This document shows positions 1-8,376 of a stretch of DNA of 48,871 nt, in pieces (the stretch's first letter is position 1; each line of letters opens with the position of its first letter). The position numbers were made by a program, and so were the translations under genes. The DNA lies in the IMG/VR virus record IMGVR_UViG_3300023174_000247, positions 1 to 48,871 of that record, one strand, 5' to 3'. Below the pieces are notes generated by a model. That model saw nothing but the letters and a program-made list of their open reading frames with translations, was not told where the DNA came from and made no database searches. This DNA is from a virus.

Positions 1-1767
1 AAACTTGCTGCTGGAAAAGAATTAAAAGAAGACGATTACTCAAAGAACCAAGCCAAGTGGAAGCCAGTGTTTGATGCTCCTCCAGAGCAGTTACTTCCTG
101 GAGATGTCTTTAAAGCATTGAAGCCCTTGTTCTTTAGCGACAAGTTAAAGATCGGTCACAATGTTAAGTTTGATTTAAAATCTATTGCTAAGTACTACCG
201 AGGAGTGGTTCCTTCTAAACCGTACTTCGATACTTTGATGGCATCATTTGTCATTGACAACCGAAGCAAGAATGCTCTTGGTCTTGCAGCATGTGCTGAA
301 AGAACTCTTGGTATTAAAGTTGAAAAAGGTATTGGTGCAATGGTTGAAGTGCATTCGTTTAGCGATGTTGCACACTACTCAGGCTTTGACTCAGAGGTTA
401 CGTGGAAACTTTACAAAGCACTAGAGCCTAAGTTAGAGGGAAGCCTAAAGCGTGTCTGGGCATTAGAGATGGATGTAGTTGCTGCTCTGTGCGATATGGA
501 ACTTACTGGCGCTAACATTGATGTAGAAGAACTTAAGTCATTAAAGAAGCGTTTAGATGTAGATATCGATGCTGCAAAAGCAAAGGCTTGGAAGTTAGTT
601 GGACGACCATTCTCTATGAACTCTGTAAAAGAAAAGCAAGAACTGCTGTTCTCGCCTAAACCAGAGGGTCGTGGAATAAAGCCTAATCTAAGAATTAGAG
701 TTGCATTGACAGCCAAGGGTCAAGAAGTTGCTGCAACTAAGCCAGCCTCTCTAGGTATTCAGCACTACTCAGTATCTTCAGATGCTTTGGAGTTCTACAG
801 AAGCAAAGACGAGTTGGTTGACGCAATCCTGGAGTATCAAGACTTAAATAAGTTGATGACTACCTATGTGATGCCTTATCTTGGTGGAGAAATTACTCGC
901 ACTACCATGGGTAAAGAAAAGATTGTGGACAAGAAGAGCCTCATGATTAACGGCAAAGTTCATACAAATTTTAAAGCGCATGGAGCAGAGACAGGACGTT
1001 TCTCCAGTAGTGACCCAAACCTACAGAACATCCCTAGTAGCGGTCAGTACGGTAAGTTGATTCGTAATCTATTTGTTGCACCTCCAGGATATAAGTTAAT
1101 CATGGCGGACTACTCACAGATCGAACCACGAATCATCGCCGCATTCTCTGGAGATCCGATCATGGTAGAGAACTACCGTAGTGGTGGAGATATCTACACA
1201 ACCATTGGTGACACCATGGGCGTAGATCGTAAGGCTGGAAAGGTATTGGTTCTATCTATTGCCTACGGTGTTGGGCCTGAGAAGATTGCTCAGAGTATTG
1301 GTTGTTCTGTTAGTGATGCTAAAGATTTACTAAATCGCTTTGAAGAACAGTTCAGCGATATCTCAAAGTACAAGGCAAGGGTGATTCGTCAATCAACCAG
1401 TAAAGCCCCTGTCCCTTATGTAGAGACCATTTTTGGCCGTCGTCGTTACATTCCAGAGTTAAAGAGTAGCGACAGAGGGTTAAAGGCTCGTGCAGATCGA
1501 CAGGCATTTAATACTGTTATTCAAGGTTCTGCTGCAGATTTGATGAAACTAGCAATGGTCAGGGCTCACTCTTGCTTCTTAGATGAGCCAGATGCAAATG
1601 TCATTTTGACTGTGCACGATGAACTCGTTACTGTTGCTCGTGAAGATCTAGCAGAAGAGGTTGCGGAAGCCATCCGTGAGTCTATGGAAGGTATAAAGAT
1701 TCCAGAGATAACTGTTCCGCTTATCGCAGAGGTAAAGATCGTTAACAAGTGGGGAGAAGCAAAATGA
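1..1767 (+). CDS. polA: DNA polymerase, family A (5' end cut by window)
   Basis: This is a replicative or repair DNA polymerase of the Pol I family. The reading frame is open from base 1, so the GTG at 67 is not a real start and the gene begins outside the window. A 3'-5' exonuclease domain comes first (HNVKFDLKS and FDTLMASFVID). The polymerase palm and fingers follow, with motif A DYSQIEP (Asp about 348 counted from base 67), motif B RKAGKVLVLSIAYG and motif C VHDEL (Asp about 518). All catalytic acids are present. No 5' nuclease domain is seen in the visible part. The stop overlaps the next ATG (ATGA), so the two genes are translationally coupled. The family call is firm. A role as the main replicase is inference from its place among recombination genes. 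Confidence 0.95.
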   Translation, partial: KLAAGKELKEDDYSKNQAKWKPVFDAPPEQLLPGDVFKALKPLFFSDKLKIGHNVKFDLKSIAKYYRGVVPSKPYFDTLMASFVIDNRSKNALGLAACAERTLGIKVEKGIGAMVEVHSFSDVAHYSGFDSEVTWKLYKALEPKLEGSLKRVWALEMDVVAALCDMELTGANIDVEELKSLKKRLDVDIDAAKAKAWKLVGRPFSMNSVKEKQELLFSPKPEGRGIKPNLRIRVALTAKGQEVAATKPASLGIQHYSVSSDALEFYRSKDELVDAILEYQDLNKLMTTYVMPYLGGEITRTTMGKEKIVDKKSLMINGKVHTNFKAHGAETGRFSSSDPNLQNIPSSGQYGKLIRNLFVAPPGYKLIMADYSQIEPRIIAAFSGDPIMVENYRSGGDIYTTIGDTMGVDRKAGKVLVLSIAYGVGPEKIAQSIGCSVSDAKDLLNRFEEQFSDISKYKARVIRQSTSKAPVPYVETIFGRRRYIPELKSSDRGLKARADRQAFNTVIQGSAADLMKLAMVRAHSCFLDEPDANVILTVHDELVTVAREDLAEEVAEAIRESMEGIKIPEITVPLIAEVKIVNKWGEAK

Positions 1768-2144
1768 GTTCAGCAGACTGGTGGGCAAAACAACTTGGTG
1801 GGCAACCACAACAAGCGCCGCAAGCAACACGTCCTATAAACAATCCTGTGCCGCCATCGCAACAGCCGATGACTCCTTACTCTCCACCTCCTCCACCACC
1901 AGTCTCAAAAGCACAAAGTGCAAATCAGACTGCGTCTTGTCCAGAGTGTGGTGGTACAAACTATATGTCAGTCCAAAATGCAGCACCACGTTGTTATGAC
2001 TGCGGTTATCCAATCAGTCAATCTGGAAGTCGTTACGGTTCATTAACTGGTGCAAAAGTTGAAGGCCCAGTCAAGTCTTCAAGAGGAAATGATGGTCAAA
2101 GTAATTGGAATCCACAAGGAATAATTGGTCGCATCGATGGCTAA
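1764..2144 (+). CDS. Proline-rich zinc-ribbon protein, unknown function
   Basis: A 126-residue protein that I do not recognise. The start is the ATG at 1764, with a GGGGAG ribosome site and a 4-base overlap with the polymerase stop. The upstream in-frame GTG at 1749 lies before that ribosome site. An N-terminal helix (SSADWWAKQLGG) is followed by a long Pro/Gln linker with a run of six prolines. A single four-cysteine zinc ribbon follows (CPECGG then CYDCGY), and the tail is Gly/Asn-rich. Position next to the polymerase suggests an accessory or single-strand-binding role, but nothing in the sequence proves this. Confidence 0.8.
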   Translation: MSSADWWAKQLGGQPQQAPQATRPINNPVPPSQQPMTPYSPPPPPPVSKAQSANQTASCPECGGTNYMSVQNAAPRCYDCGYPISQSGSRYGSLTGAKVEGPVKSSRGNDGQSNWNPQGIIGRIDG

Positions 2145-2586
2145 ACCTTTTGATTCTCAACTCTACGCTGATAACGATTACGCAAAAGACATTGTAATAA
2201 ATTGGTTAAACACCGATGAAGAGAACCATGCGTATGTAAACCCTGATAAATATGGAATTGATGTCATCTGTGACACCGCTGACTATCGCCAGTACTTCTA
2301 TGAGGTAGAGGTAAAACACAACTGGTCAGGATCTAAGTTTCCGTTTGGAGAGGTACATTTTCCAGCACGCAAACAGAAGTTTGCAAAGAAGCATCCTGAA
2401 GACAGCACCTTCTTTATTATGTTAAACAGCGAACACACACACGCCCTAATAGTTGATGGGTTTGATTTTAATCGTGGTAGTGTCATTCGTAAGAACACCT
2501 CAGTGATGGACGACGATCTATTTGTAGAGATTCCTACTTTTAATTGTAAATTTGTAACTTTAGTGGAGGAAGAGAATGAACGATGA
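2137..2586 (+). CDS. PD-(D/E)XK-like nuclease
   Basis: A 149-residue protein. The start is the ATG at 2137 (MAKPFDSQLY), overlapping the previous stop; the TTG at 2125 is less likely. It has the core of a restriction-like fold: an N-terminal helix (YAKDIVINWLN), then GIDVIC giving the first acid, then YEVEVKHNW giving the E-x-K pair. A FFIML strand and the rest of a small alpha/beta domain follow. It sits directly before the recombinase, so a recombination or DNA-processing nuclease is plausible. The fold call rests on the D...ExK pattern alone. The substrate is unknown. Confidence 0.55.
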   Translation: MAKPFDSQLYADNDYAKDIVINWLNTDEENHAYVNPDKYGIDVICDTADYRQYFYEVEVKHNWSGSKFPFGEVHFPARKQKFAKKHPEDSTFFIMLNSEHTHALIVDGFDFNRGSVIRKNTSVMDDDLFVEIPTFNCKFVTLVEEENER

Positions 2587-3622
2587 AGCCAAGAAGATTG
2601 TTGCCCAACTCAATAAGAAGTTCGGTGCGGGTGTTGTTGTGGTCGCTAGTGATATCCGTTCCGATATTATGCCTCGTTTTACCTCTGGCTCTACTACATT
2701 GGATTACGTCCTTGGAGGAGGATTTCCAGGAAATCAGTGGAACGAATTAATTGGAGAACCATCACACGGTAAGACTGCGGTTGCACTAAAAACAATCGCT
2801 GCAAACCAAGCAAAAGATCCAGAGTTCACAACTGTTTGGGTTGCTGCAGAGCAGTGGGTTCCTGAGTATGCCGCAATGTGCGGTGTAGATTCAGATCGTG
2901 TGATCGTAATTGAAACCACAGTTATGGAAGAGGCTTATCAAGCCGTCATTCAATTTGCGGAGTCTCAATCAGTTGATGCAATCGTATTAGATTCATTACC
3001 TGCACTGTCTCCTGCTCCAGAGATGGAGAAGGATATGAATGAGATGACCGTTGGTCGTGGAGCCTTGCTTACCAATAAGTTTTTCCGTGTTGTAGGTGCT
3101 GCGATGAAGAGAAGCCTTCTTGAGAATGAGCGCCCTATTCTGGGATTGATCATTAATCAGTACCGTATGAAGATCGGCGTTATGCACGGTGATCCTCGCA
3201 CTACTCCTGGTGGTCAAGGTAAGGACTACGCCTTCTTTACTCGTTGCGAAATCAAACGTGATGAGTGGATTGAGATTGGCCCAAGTGGAAACAAGAACAG
3301 AATTGGTCAACGCATCAAGGTTCGTGTACTAAAGAATAAAACAGCACCACCACAACGTGTGGCGTACTTTGACTTTTACTTTGCTGATGGTGGAGACTGT
3401 TCCCCTGGTGAATATGACTTTGCTAAGGAGATTGCATCTCTTGCAGTTGTCAAAGGAATCATCGATCGTAAAGGTGGATGGTATTACTTTGGAGAACGCA
3501 AATGGCAAGGCATCGAACCAGTTATTGAAAGCCTTCGTGCTGAGATAGATTTAAAGGAAGAGATTCAGAAGTTAGTGTTTTCTACTTCTGATTTACCAAT
3601 GGCAGGAGAGGCTGATGATTAA
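2576..3622 (+). CDS. recA: RecA-like recombinase
   Basis: A 348-residue ATP-dependent strand-exchange protein. The Walker A motif is GEPSHGKT (residues 60-67), the Walker B strand is AIVLDSLPAL, and a loop-2-like PGGQGKDYAFF segment follows. A RecA-type C-terminal wing is present. Length is close to bacterial RecA (about 350). The ATG at 2576 overlaps the preceding gene by 11 bases, and the TAA overlaps the next ATG. Phage homologues load onto single-stranded DNA for recombination-dependent replication and repair. Neighbouring nucleases (2137, 3847, 4491, 6929) make a coherent recombination block. Confidence 0.9.
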   Translation: MNDEAKKIVAQLNKKFGAGVVVVASDIRSDIMPRFTSGSTTLDYVLGGGFPGNQWNELIGEPSHGKTAVALKTIAANQAKDPEFTTVWVAAEQWVPEYAAMCGVDSDRVIVIETTVMEEAYQAVIQFAESQSVDAIVLDSLPALSPAPEMEKDMNEMTVGRGALLTNKFFRVVGAAMKRSLLENERPILGLIINQYRMKIGVMHGDPRTTPGGQGKDYAFFTRCEIKRDEWIEIGPSGNKNRIGQRIKVRVLKNKTAPPQRVAYFDFYFADGGDCSPGEYDFAKEIASLAVVKGIIDRKGGWYYFGERKWQGIEPVIESLRAEIDLKEEIQKLVFSTSDLPMAGEADD

Positions 3623-3857
3623 AAAGTTTCACGTAACAGATCAACCATGGGCACACGAATTGGAAAAAGGCGTAGAGGCTTACACCGATATGCTTTTTGA
3701 AGCCGTTATGGAAGGTGAAGAAGAGGATATTCCAGAGACACTTTCTGCAGAACCATTCTGTGGTTGTTCAGACTGTTTTTGGCGTGAAACACTTTACTAC
3801 CTTGTTCCAAGAATTATAGAAGGATACAAAGAAGGAAAACTAGAACTTGAAGACTGA
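3615..3857 (+). CDS. Small acidic protein, unknown
   Basis: An 80-residue acidic protein with a central CGCSDC cluster that may bind metal. It is mostly helical by composition (ELEKGVEAYTDMLFEAV). The ATG at 3615 overlaps the recombinase stop and its own stop overlaps the next gene, so it belongs to the recombination operon. I do not recognise the family. Confidence 0.75.
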   Translation: MIKKFHVTDQPWAHELEKGVEAYTDMLFEAVMEGEEEDIPETLSAEPFCGCSDCFWRETLYYLVPRIIEGYKEGKLELED

Positions 3858-4164
3858 AGGTCAGAAACAGTCACAGAAGCATGAGAAGAGACTCGCTAAA
3901 AAAGTTGGCGGCTCTACTAATGCAAGATCTGGGGCATTCTGGTCAAGAAAGGGCGATGTGAGATCAAGCGACCTCTTGATTGAACATAAGTGGACTGGTA
4001 AAAAACAGGCCACCGTAAAGTCCGATGTCCTCAAGAAAATTGTAAGAGAGGCAATACTTGATGGGAGAATGCCAGTGCTTGGCATCCATCTTGATGGGGA
4101 GGATTACGTAATCCTTCTTGAAGACGATTTCCTAGAACTGCGAGACAAACTCAAGGATGCCTAA
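3847..4164 (+). CDS. Holliday-junction-resolvase-like PD-(D/E)XK nuclease
   Basis: A 105-residue basic protein with the size and motif order of phage PD-(D/E)XK resolvases. The order is a basic N-terminal helix (QKHEKRLAKKVGG), then RSGAFWSRKGDVRS with the first Asp, then SDLLIEHKWT with the E-x-K pair. A helix and the GIHLDGEDYVILLEDD strands follow. The start is a TTG at 3847 inside the end of the previous gene; no ATG in this frame is better placed. It probably cuts branched recombination intermediates. Two further candidate resolvases (6929 and 15606) lie in the same arm. Confidence 0.6.
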   Translation: MKTEGQKQSQKHEKRLAKKVGGSTNARSGAFWSRKGDVRSSDLLIEHKWTGKKQATVKSDVLKKIVREAILDGRMPVLGIHLDGEDYVILLEDDFLELRDKLKDA

Positions 4165-4167
4165 TCA

Positions 4168-4491
4168 ATGGATGAACCAGAATACGCTTGGAGATATAAA
4201 GCCCGATGCTCAGGACAAGACACTGACATCTTCTACCCTCCTCGTGACAAAGATCAGTATAAAAAGATTGCTACGCATGCCAAGTCATTCTGTCTTGGTG
4301 AGACAGGAAAAAATCCTTGTCCAGTACGTGCAGAGTGTCTGTGGGACGCCGTAAAAAGAGACGAGCCACACGGAATCTGGGGCGGTCTAAGCCATAGAGA
4401 ACGAAATGCTTTAATGAGAAAATGGCAAAAGAAGTTTAAGAAAAAGATAACGCTCAAAGATTTTATTCTCGGTATAGACAAGGACAACTAA
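4168..4491 (+). CDS. whiB: WhiB-like iron-sulfur regulator
   Basis: A 107-residue WhiB-family protein. Cysteines at 14, 42, 51 and 57 would hold a [4Fe-4S] cluster, and the signature GIWGG turn is followed by a basic C-terminal helix (KWQKKFKKK). WhiB proteins act as transcription factors by contacting region 4 of the host primary sigma factor. The cysteine spacing is odd: the usual Cx2C is widened to Cx8C by a short insert (LGETGKNP) before CPVRAEC. The ATG is at 4168 and the stop overlaps the next ATG. It marks an actinobacterial host. Confidence 0.85.
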   Translation: MDEPEYAWRYKARCSGQDTDIFYPPRDKDQYKKIATHAKSFCLGETGKNPCPVRAECLWDAVKRDEPHGIWGGLSHRERNALMRKWQKKFKKKITLKDFILGIDKDN

Positions 4492-5342
4492 TGGTACAAG
4501 CGACAGATCTAAAACGGTTTTTAGATGCAAAGAAGACAGATAGCAGACTCATGGGTGACATCGAACGCCACCTAATGAAGCGACCAGAGTCAGATCGTCG
4601 TACAGATGTGCTGCACCCATCAGAGATTATCAAGTCAGATTGGTGTCATCGCTATGCCTTCTACCTACTCAAAGGTGGAAAGAAGAAGGAAAACAAACCA
4701 GGGCTACGTCTTCAGTCTATCTTTGACGAAGGGCATGCCATCCACCACAAGTGGCAGTCTTGGTTTACGGAGATGGGCGTTATGTACGGCAAGTGGAACT
4801 GTTTGTACTGTGAAGGAACCTTTACAGCCACATCACCTACAAAGTGCGCTTATTGTGATGCCAAAGCAAGCCTCTTGCAGTACGGTGAAGTTGCGATGTT
4901 AGATGACAAACTGCGTATTGCTGGACATACTGATGGATGGATCAAGGGCATCGGAGAAGACTGCCTTATCGAAATTAAATCTATCGGTGCTGGAACGTTA
5001 AGATTTGAAGCGCCAGAGTTACTGCGTGATGCTGACCATGACTTAACTAAGGCTTGGAAAAATATTCGTCGTCCTTTCCGTGGACACTTACTGCAAGGAC
5101 AGATGTACTTAGAACTTGCAAAGCGCATGTACGGAGAAGAAGCGCCAAAAGAAATTGTTTTTATTTATGAGTTAAAGGCAGACCAAGATTACAAAGAGTT
5201 TACTGTCAAAGCAGATTACGACATTGTTGAAAGAGTATTTTACGGCGCACAAAAAGTAGTAGATGCTGTCGAAGCAGATGTAATGCCTAAGTGCAACGTA
5301 GACTCTAGTGGCTGTAAGCAATGTGACTTGATCGGAGATTAA
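4491..5342 (+). CDS. Cas4-like RecB-family exonuclease
   Basis: A 283-residue PD-(D/E)XK exonuclease of the Cas4/RecB type found in many actinophages. Visible parts are an N-terminal SDWCHRYAFY with the first Cys, a zinc-ribbon-like insert (CLYCEG then CAYCDA), GHTDGWI with the catalytic Asp, CLIEIKS with E-x-K, the LLQGQMYLELA helix, and C-terminal cysteines (CNVDSSGCKQC). The first and last cysteines can form the iron-sulfur site typical of Cas4. There is no cas1, cas2 or CRISPR array nearby, so it is a stand-alone phage recombination nuclease that would resect ends for the RecA-like protein. Confidence 0.8.
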   Translation: MVQATDLKRFLDAKKTDSRLMGDIERHLMKRPESDRRTDVLHPSEIIKSDWCHRYAFYLLKGGKKKENKPGLRLQSIFDEGHAIHHKWQSWFTEMGVMYGKWNCLYCEGTFTATSPTKCAYCDAKASLLQYGEVAMLDDKLRIAGHTDGWIKGIGEDCLIEIKSIGAGTLRFEAPELLRDADHDLTKAWKNIRRPFRGHLLQGQMYLELAKRMYGEEAPKEIVFIYELKADQDYKEFTVKADYDIVERVFYGAQKVVDAVEADVMPKCNVDSSGCKQCDLIGD

Positions 5343-5343
5343 T

Positions 5344-5799
5344 ATGGAACTAACTCCTATGATGCAGGGTGGCTTGGAGTTGCCTAAGCCAGCATACGAC
5401 CAAGCAGTCCTTCCACCTGACATCACAGAACTAAGCAGTGAGCAACTGGCAGAGATGTTCACCGTCCTTACAGGATGGGCTGACTACATGTCTAGCCAGT
5501 TAGTTCAGGCTCAACTAGCGGAGCGTGACGCCTTGCGTAAGGCAGAGTTTGCTGAGAGCAAAGCCCTTGTGAGATTGAACACAGGAGCGCCCAAAGGAAC
5601 CACAGTCTCGCTTATTAAAGCGCAGATAGATATAGACCCAGACATTCAGGATTTGCGTGATAAGTATGAAGAGAAGTACGCTTACCGCAAGATCCTAGAG
5701 ATGATGTTGAACAACCAAGAACGAGACATCACTCTGGTATCTAGGGAAATAAGTCGTCGTTCACAGACAATGGGTCGGAGGGATTCATTCACATTATGA
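5344..5799 (+). CDS. Coiled-coil protein, unknown
   Basis: A 151-residue charged, mostly helical protein with coiled-coil character (QLVQAQLAERDALRKAEF, then EEKYAYRKILEMMLNNQERD). It lacks cysteines and any recognisable motif. It begins two bases after the exonuclease stop, and its stop overlaps the protease ATG. It may be a structural partner of the nucleases, but this is only position. Confidence 0.75.
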   Translation: MELTPMMQGGLELPKPAYDQAVLPPDITELSSEQLAEMFTVLTGWADYMSSQLVQAQLAERDALRKAEFAESKALVRLNTGAPKGTTVSLIKAQIDIDPDIQDLRDKYEEKYAYRKILEMMLNNQERDITLVSREISRRSQTMGRRDSFTL

Positions 5800-6686
5800 A
5801 AAAAATATTTATTGTATTAACACTACTGGCAGCATCTGTAGTTCCAGCACATGCGGAAACAGCGCCATCGATTGTAGTTATTGACACAGGTACAAACACA
5901 TCTTTGTTTAAAGACAGCATTGTTTATGAGGTATGTCTATTAACTTCATTTAGATGTCCTAATGGACAGATGACTATGGAGGGAACTGGCGCAGCCAACA
6001 TCCCTGTTACAACTAATAAAGATTTAAACCATGGAACACAAATGGTGTCGTTGGTACTTCGCTTTAATCCAACAGCAAAAATCATACCTATTCGCATTGT
6101 AGGGATAACTCCAAGTAATATTCCAGGGTTATATTCATTAGACGATGTACAAAACGCATTAAATTGGGTTGTTGCTAATCGAGTGAAATACAACATTGCA
6201 GTTGTTAGCCTTGCACAGGGCGCAGTATTTTCAGGATGTAAAGTTCCAACAGGAATGGCTGCAAACATTGCTATTTTAAAAGCGGCAAATGTTCCATTGA
6301 TTACTGCCGTTGGTAACAACAGCAACCGCACAGCAGTATTTTCACCTGCGTGTATTGCAGACACAGTTTCAGTAGGCGCAACCGACAATCCATGGCCAGG
6401 TTCACAACCTATCGAGTACGATCCAAAGGCTGCTCCTTACATTGCTCGTTACAGCAACGGCGCACAAGGACAAACAGATTTCTTTTTAAATGGCCGTTGG
6501 AATGCACTGCAATTAAACGGAACAACTAAATTTACAACAGGTACATCAGGAGCAACTGCAGTATTTGCTGGTTTATGGTTGTTAAATAGAAAAGCAACTT
6601 TTGACGAAACGTTTAATGCGTTGATGGCTACTACCAAAGATGCAAAGAATGAATTCCAGACAGGTAGATATGTATCAGTCGAATAA
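5796..6686 (+). CDS. Secreted subtilisin-like serine protease (S8)
   Basis: A 296-residue S8 protease. A clear signal peptide (MKKIFIVLTLLAASVVPAHA, likely cut after residue 20) is followed at once by the mature catalytic domain. Catalytic residues are Asp30 in VVIDTGT, His79 in NHGTQ and Ser251 in GTSGAT, with the oxyanion Asn174 in VGNN. There is no visible propeptide, and at under 280 mature residues it is compact for the family. The ATG overlaps the previous stop. An exported protease inside a replication operon is unusual: it should act outside the membrane, perhaps on host surface proteins or in superinfection control. The target is unknown. Confidence 0.85.
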   Translation: MKKIFIVLTLLAASVVPAHAETAPSIVVIDTGTNTSLFKDSIVYEVCLLTSFRCPNGQMTMEGTGAANIPVTTNKDLNHGTQMVSLVLRFNPTAKIIPIRIVGITPSNIPGLYSLDDVQNALNWVVANRVKYNIAVVSLAQGAVFSGCKVPTGMAANIAILKAANVPLITAVGNNSNRTAVFSPACIADTVSVGATDNPWPGSQPIEYDPKAAPYIARYSNGAQGQTDFFLNGRWNALQLNGTTKFTTGTSGATAVFAGLWLLNRKATFDETFNALMATTKDAKNEFQTGRYVSVE

Positions 6687-6963
6687 ATCTATTCTGCAAG
6701 AAGCAGAAGAACTAATTCATGGGGATCGTAACTACACCTATGATCATCCACTAGATAACTTCAATCGAATTAAAAAGGGTTGGGAAGTTATATTTGACTG
6801 CGAAATTACAGAAGAACAAGTAGGCATGGCAATGACGTGGGTTAAGATTGCTAGAGAGGCCTACATGCACAAACGAGATAATCTAACGGACGGCGCTGGA
6901 TATCTTGGAACCATTGAGATGGTTATTGATGAAAGAGAGCGCCGTGCCAACCAAACTGATTGA
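6670..6963 (+). CDS. DUF6378-like small phage protein
   Basis: A 97-residue protein starting at the ATG 6670, inside the end of the protease gene. It has the layout of phage DUF6378 proteins: an N-terminal EAEELIHGDRNYTYDHP segment, then NFNRIKKGWEVIF and AMTWVKIAREA, ending with a helix rich in Asp/Glu/Arg. Such proteins are common in phage nucleotide-metabolism regions, but their activity is not established. Confidence 0.7.
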   Translation: MYQSNKSILQEAEELIHGDRNYTYDHPLDNFNRIKKGWEVIFDCEITEEQVGMAMTWVKIAREAYMHKRDNLTDGAGYLGTIEMVIDERERRANQTD

Positions 6964-7531
6964 TGGCAAGTTACCAAGCGGAGTACCAGTTGGGATTGGG
7001 ATTGACCAATCCCTTACTGGGTTTGGTTTATCTGCAGTGCACACCTTAGATCCATCACAACACATCACATGGGTATACAAGTCCCCTTATTTTGGCGTGG
7101 AAAGATTGGCAGATATTCGACAGTGGTTGATAGACCATCTTGAATACCTTGAGGAACAGGGCGCAATAATCCAAGACATCGCTATGGAAGGCACAGTCCT
7201 TGCCAGCCATGCTGCTCTAGTTCTTGGAGAACTTTCGGCAACAGTTCGTCTGACCATCTTTGACTTTTTTGAAGAAGATGACGAACGCAGATTCCCATTA
7301 AAAGTTCCGCCAATGACATTGAAAAAGTATGCTTCTGGTAAAGGAAACTCTAAAAAACAAGAGATGCTCCTACAGATCTACAAGAGGTGGGGAATAGAGT
7401 TTAATGATGACAATGCTGCAGATGCCTACGCTTTAGGAAGGCTTGCTGGAAAAACTGCGATTGATGAAGTTGAGAGGGCAGTAGCCGAACAAATTGAGGA
7501 TCCTAAATACCGAGACCAACCCAGAATTTAG
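6929..7531 (+). CDS. ruvC: RuvC-like Holliday junction resolvase
   Basis: A protein of about 200 residues with an RNase H-like fold. It shows the RuvC acids in order: Asp in GIDQSLTGFG, Glu in AMEGTVLASHAAL, and the C-terminal pair in NDDNAADAYALG. Two starts are possible. The ATG at 6929 has a weak ribosome site, while the GTG at 6944 follows AAAGAGAG at good spacing. It overlaps the preceding gene. It would resolve four-way junctions made by the RecA-like protein before packaging. Confidence 0.8.
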   Translation: MKESAVPTKLIDGKLPSGVPVGIGIDQSLTGFGLSAVHTLDPSQHITWVYKSPYFGVERLADIRQWLIDHLEYLEEQGAIIQDIAMEGTVLASHAALVLGELSATVRLTIFDFFEEDDERRFPLKVPPMTLKKYASGKGNSKKQEMLLQIYKRWGIEFNDDNAADAYALGRLAGKTAIDEVERAVAEQIEDPKYRDQPRI

Positions 7532-7539
7532 CCTTACCC

Positions 7540-7582
7540 TTTAGTCCAGGAGCGGCACACTACATCGAACTAAAGGACTAAA
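7540..7582 (+). promoter_or_regulatory. Hairpin that can mask the ribosome site of the SpoVS-like gene
   Basis: TTTAGTCC (7540-7547) and GGACTAAA (7575-7582) form a perfect 8-bp inverted repeat with a 27-base loop. The 3' arm contains the AAAGGA ribosome site of the TTG start at 7585, so folding would hide it. Translational control is inferred from this geometry. Confidence 0.45.
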
Positions 7583-7584
7583 AA

Positions 7585-7878
7585 TTGAATACAACAACAG
7601 ATGCACCCTTGGCTGAAGAACCATTCCTACGAGTGAGTGCAGGGTCTAACCCACAGAGCGTCGCTTCCGCTATAGCCCACGCAATCTACGATAAAAAAGA
7701 AGTAAAACTTCGTGCCGTAGGTGCTGGCGCAGTCAATCAAGCAGTTAAGGCAATCGCTATTGCCCGTGGCTATGTAGCCCCAAGAGGCATGGATTTATCA
7801 TGTATCCCAGGATTTACCACTATTGAGTCTCGTGATGGCGAAATTAGCGCCATTGTATTTGCCATTACAGCAAACTAA
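7585..7878 (+). CDS. spoVS: SpoVS-like protein
   Basis: A 97-residue protein that closely fits the SpoVS family: LRVSAGSNPQSVASAIAHA, then the conserved AVGAGAVNQAVKAIAIARGY, then IPGFTTI and a final beta strand. Bacterial SpoVS is a small dimeric, probably nucleic-acid-binding protein affecting sporulation and septation. A phage copy may alter host cell cycle or gene expression. The start is TTG with AAAGGA seven bases upstream. This is the only gene in the arm with a clear leader hairpin. Confidence 0.85.
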   Translation: MNTTTDAPLAEEPFLRVSAGSNPQSVASAIAHAIYDKKEVKLRAVGAGAVNQAVKAIAIARGYVAPRGMDLSCIPGFTTIESRDGEISAIVFAITAN

Positions 7879-7915
7879 AACAGTTCTATCCTTAGAACAA
7901 GATTAAGGAGTCACA

Positions 7916-8374
7916 ATGGCAACTTGGACATCTATGGGCCACGCTATGCGTCGTCGCATGGGCGCACCCTCCAACCATCACGAAGCGGCAGGTAAAGGTA
8001 TGAGCAGAAATAACATGACACCAGAAGAAGTAATTGCTTCTGCAGAACACGCAAACAGCCCACGTCGCTACATGGGTATGGACGCAGCGCAGTTCAACAA
8101 CGTAAGCGGAACTCCATCAGTAGGAAAGTTGATGCCTAAGAAGAACACACAGGCAGCAGATCCAACCGCAGGTGGAAAAGCAAACAAGAAGAATGTTCTT
8201 GTTGGAAATTCTGCTGCATCAGAACGCATGGGCGCTCAGTATCGTGTTACTGCTAAATTCCCAGCAGTTCATTCTTCTGAAGCAGGCGCAACAATGATGA
8301 ATGCAAAAATCATTCCATCTGTTGCAGGTCGTCAGAATCCAAACTTCCAAAGCGGAACAGATAGCGTTTACTAA
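7916..8374 (+). CDS. Small virion-type protein, unknown
   Basis: A 152-residue basic protein rich in Asn, Ala, Gly and Met with little predicted regular structure. It has a good ribosome site (TTAAGGAGTCACA before the ATG). It opens a run of small Gly/Asn-rich genes (7916-11764) that look like minor virion or assembly proteins. No family recognised. Confidence 0.7.
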   Translation: MATWTSMGHAMRRRMGAPSNHHEAAGKGMSRNNMTPEEVIASAEHANSPRRYMGMDAAQFNNVSGTPSVGKLMPKKNTQAADPTAGGKANKKNVLVGNSAASERMGAQYRVTAKFPAVHSSEAGATMMNAKIIPSVAGRQNPNFQSGTDSVY

Positions 8375-8376
8375 AA

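Noticed and set aside
4491-5342. Cas4-like gene as part of a CRISPR system
   Set aside because: No cas1, cas2 or repeat-spacer array in the window; stand-alone Cas4-like genes are common in actinophages.
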